A stretch of 15,896 nucleotides of DNA from Candidatus Magasanikiibacteriota bacterium (GTDB lineage Bacteria; Patescibacteriota; Patescibacteriia; Magasanikbacterales; 2-02-FULL-50-9b): assembly GCA_026396555.1 (NCBI GenBank), contig JAPLWO010000076.1, forward strand, positions 1 through 15,896. The letters are read 5' to 3'. Below, piece after piece: positions 14,120 to 15,896 of the stretch. The stretch's first letter is position 1. The number at the start of each line of letters is the position of its first letter. The translations under genes and the position numbers were made by a program. The notes beneath the pieces were generated by a model, which made no database searches, was not told the DNA's origin, and saw only the letters and a program-made list of their open reading frames with translations.

Positions 14120-14612
14120 ATGAACGCTTTGCTTCTGGCCCTCGTGCTGTGTGTCGTGTCGGGCGTTCCGAAAGCGCCGAAAGTCGACACGGGCGAATGG
14201 TTCGGAAAGTCGCAGGTCCAACGGTGCTCGGCGCAGGAAAAAAAACAAGAGCGCTGAACAGGTGTATCATCAATTGTGCGAAAAGTATTTTGATGAGAAT
14301 CCGGATGAAGCATCGAACGAAAATCTGCACATCTGCTCACGGTCGAACTATTTCCCGAGCTGTCAGGCGAGTGACGCGATGATCGTGTGCGAGAATACGG
14401 GCAACTGTCACGGCGGGTACGCGGAACATGTATGGAACCACAAGTCGCACGTCATCCCGAAAGTTATTTGGGTGAAGCTCGCACGATCGCGTCGCGCGGC
14501 TGTTGCGAACGGCATGCGCCGACATCTGCTCGCGAGTGAAATCAACGAAATGCTCGTGGCGAATGAGGCGAAGATTATCGGCGATTACATTGAATCGCAG
14601 AAACCCAAGTAA
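14120..14612 (+). CDS. Secreted cysteine-rich paralogue with a frameshift at an A8 run (accessory unit C)
   Basis: From ATG 14120 (GGAGG five bases before) the frame reads a signal-like MNALLLALVLCVVSG and continues to TGA at 14255-14257, only 45 aa. The homologous domain continues in the +1 frame to TAA at 14612. The frames meet at GAAAAAAAAC (14237-14246). Losing one A would give a 163-aa protein, QRCSAQEKNKSAEQVYHQLCEKYF and onward, with six cysteines in the mature part. It shares YHxxCExY, an H-x-C block, CENTxxC, a PK-basic helix and a final INE...KIIG with the 13171 product. It could be a pseudogene, an assembly error or a gene using slippage. A GTG at 14151 gives an open frame in the second frame, but with no Shine-Dalgarno and no signal peptide. 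Function unknown. Confidence 0.75.
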
Positions 14613-14628
14613 GAATTGTCGGATGAAT

Positions 14629-14684
14629 CCGTTCTCCTTAATCTGTCGAAACTGACGGTGCGAGGAGAGCGGGATTTTTTTATT
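14629..14684 (+). terminator. Intrinsic terminator, CCGTTC/T7ATT family, copy 3
   Basis: CCGTTCTCCT (14629-14638) pairs along 10 bp (one wobble) with AGGAGAGCGG (14663-14672), followed by GA and TTTTTTTATT (14675-14684). A small inner GTC/GAC pair lies in the loop. The T run contains the complement of the murJ stop (14680-14682). Confidence 0.88.
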
Positions 14685-15896
14685 GCAGCGCGCTAGTATC
14701 TGTCAGATCATTTGGTAATTTACGAATGACATTTTTTATTTTCATCTGCGCTGAATTAAAAATTGTGTAAACTTCTTCGATTTTTAAAAGTAGACCGACG
14801 CTGATGAATGCGATGATGCCGGCAATGGAAGCACCTGCGGCTTGTAAGAAAATGCCAATGAATGTTTGAGTATTCACAAACCACGCGATTGGAAGTTTTG
14901 TTCCTTGTGTAACGACGATCATCACGAGCGATGCGATTGCTAATTTGTAAATTGTCTTAAGAATATGTGCGTGCTCAGAATCGCCAATGGAATGGCGCAA
15001 TAAAATCCAAAGTAATGTTGCGTTGAGTGTTTCTTGAATCGCGACCGTAAACGCAAGCCCGCTCACACCAATTTTATTTTTGAGAAAATATCCAAGCGTC
15101 ACACCAATCACCACAGAAATAATTCCGCAGATCGCCGGAGTGCGAGAATTTTTGAGCGCGTAAAATCCGCGCGCAAGAACGTGAACAAGTGATTGGCCAA
15201 GAAGCCCGAGTGCAAAAAAACCAAGCGCATCGGCAGTTGCACGCGTTGCGTCCCAATTAAATGCGCCAGATCCTAAAATAATACGGACGAATTGCGCGCG
15301 TAAAATAATAATTAAAATACTCATCGGAATGATAGTCACAAAAATCATGCGCATGGTTGATCCGATGGTTCGGCTGAATCCATCTGGATTTTCTTCAGCC
15401 GCAAATTGCGTCATGACAGGGAATGCAGCGACAGCAAACGAAACAGCAATCATGCCGATCGGCACGTATTGAATGTTGTTTGCAAGATTAAAAACAGAAA
15501 CCGCGCCATCGCCGAGTGTTGACGCGAACATGGTGATGAACACCAAATTAATTTGTGTTGCCGCGAGTGCAAGTACGCGTGGACCCATGAGTTTGAGCAG
15601 CGAAGAAATATCTTTGTGACCCCAACTCCAAATAAATTTAAAATTGTAGCCGCTCGCGTGGAGCGCAGGAAATTGTACACCGAGATGGAGCGCAGCGCCG
15701 AGGACAACGCCCATCGCGAGTCCGCGTGTACCAAAAATCGGAACGAGTAGTAATACACCGAGAATAATTCCAACATTGTACATGATCGGCGCAAGCGCGA
15801 AAATGAAAAACTTTTTGAGTGATTGAAGTGCGCCGCCGACGAGTGCTGATGCACCCATAAGCATCGGCGACAACATCATGATACGTGTTAATTCGA
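14680..15896 (-). CDS. murJ: Lipid II flippase MurJ (N-terminus outside window)
   Basis: MurJ (MviN family, MOP superfamily) moves lipid II across the cytoplasmic membrane for peptidoglycan synthesis. About 404 residues are visible and the frame is open at the window edge; the ATG at 15879 is internal, because ELTRI precedes it and matches the LTRIM block of MurJ. Around eleven hydrophobic segments are present, with typical stretches LMGASALVGGALQS, LAPIMYNVGIILG, NLANNIQYVPIGMIAVSFAVAAFPVM and LARGFYALKNSRTP. The C-terminus ends in a soluble basic helix and DTSALQ. The stop codon overlaps the T tract of the terminator for the opposing 14120 gene. Confidence 0.96.
   Translation of the reverse strand, partial: ELTRIMMLSPMLMGASALVGGALQSLKKFFIFALAPIMYNVGIILGVLLLVPIFGTRGLAMGVVLGAALHLGVQFPALHASGYNFKFIWSWGHKDISSLLKLMGPRVLALAATQINLVFITMFASTLGDGAVSVFNLANNIQYVPIGMIAVSFAVAAFPVMTQFAAEENPDGFSRTIGSTMRMIFVTIIPMSILIIILRAQFVRIILGSGAFNWDATRATADALGFFALGLLGQSLVHVLARGFYALKNSRTPAICGIISVVIGVTLGYFLKNKIGVSGLAFTVAIQETLNATLLWILLRHSIGDSEHAHILKTIYKLAIASLVMIVVTQGTKLPIAWFVNTQTFIGIFLQAAGASIAGIIAFISVGLLLKIEEVYTIFNSAQMKIKNVIRKLPNDLTDTSALQ

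Noticed and set aside
14237..14246. A8 run as a classical -1 ribosomal frameshift site.
   Set aside because: Restoring the domain requires +1 (or -2) relative to the first frame, which the usual -1 slip does not give; RNA polymerase slippage or an indel fits better.

Overview
The window looks like a chromosomal piece of a Candidate Phyla Radiation (Patescibacteria) bacterium. The reasons are an unusually short HrcA (236 aa), housekeeping genes that mostly lack Shine-Dalgarno sequences and in at least two cases look leaderless, compact spacing, and small lineage-type unknown proteins. The standard genetic code fits: TGA is a sensible stop in hrcA and in the small ORF before recJ. No rRNA, tRNA, CRISPR array, transposase or integrase was seen.

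Region 1 (1-1238) is the 3' part of a long charged helical protein of unknown function. Region 2 (1239-5701) is the heat-shock operon hrcA-grpE-dnaK-dnaJ. It has a consensus promoter whose -10 box lies in the spacer of a perfect CIRCE operator (HrcA binding site), so HrcA should repress its own operon and the DnaK-DnaJ-GrpE machine. A perfect 11-bp inverted repeat sits just before dnaJ. Region 3 (5702-7314) holds a five-helix membrane protein, probably from a leaderless mRNA, and a membrane-anchored class A beta-lactamase-like serine hydrolase.

Region 4 (7316-15896) has a striking layout. All recognisable conserved genes (rnhA, a 29-aa membrane peptide gene plus recJ, lepA, murJ) are on the minus strand. 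Every gap between them holds one or two plus-strand genes of no recognised family. Each plus-strand gene has its own promoter, a hairpin close to the predicted mRNA 5' end and a strong Shine-Dalgarno. Three of the four (7838-8785, 13171-13974, 14120-14612) are visibly richer in G/C-ending codons and end in the same kind of terminator: a stem whose 5' arm contains CCGTTC, followed by the identical string TTTTTTTATT. Twice that string also supplies the stop codon of the opposing core gene.

The two genes at 13171 and 14120 encode related secreted cysteine-rich proteins (shared YHxxCExY and CENTxxC motifs). The second is split by a run of eight A that could be a mutation, an assembly error or a slippage site. 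This set of self-contained accessory units is the best candidate here for an undescribed system. Its function cannot be read from the sequence.
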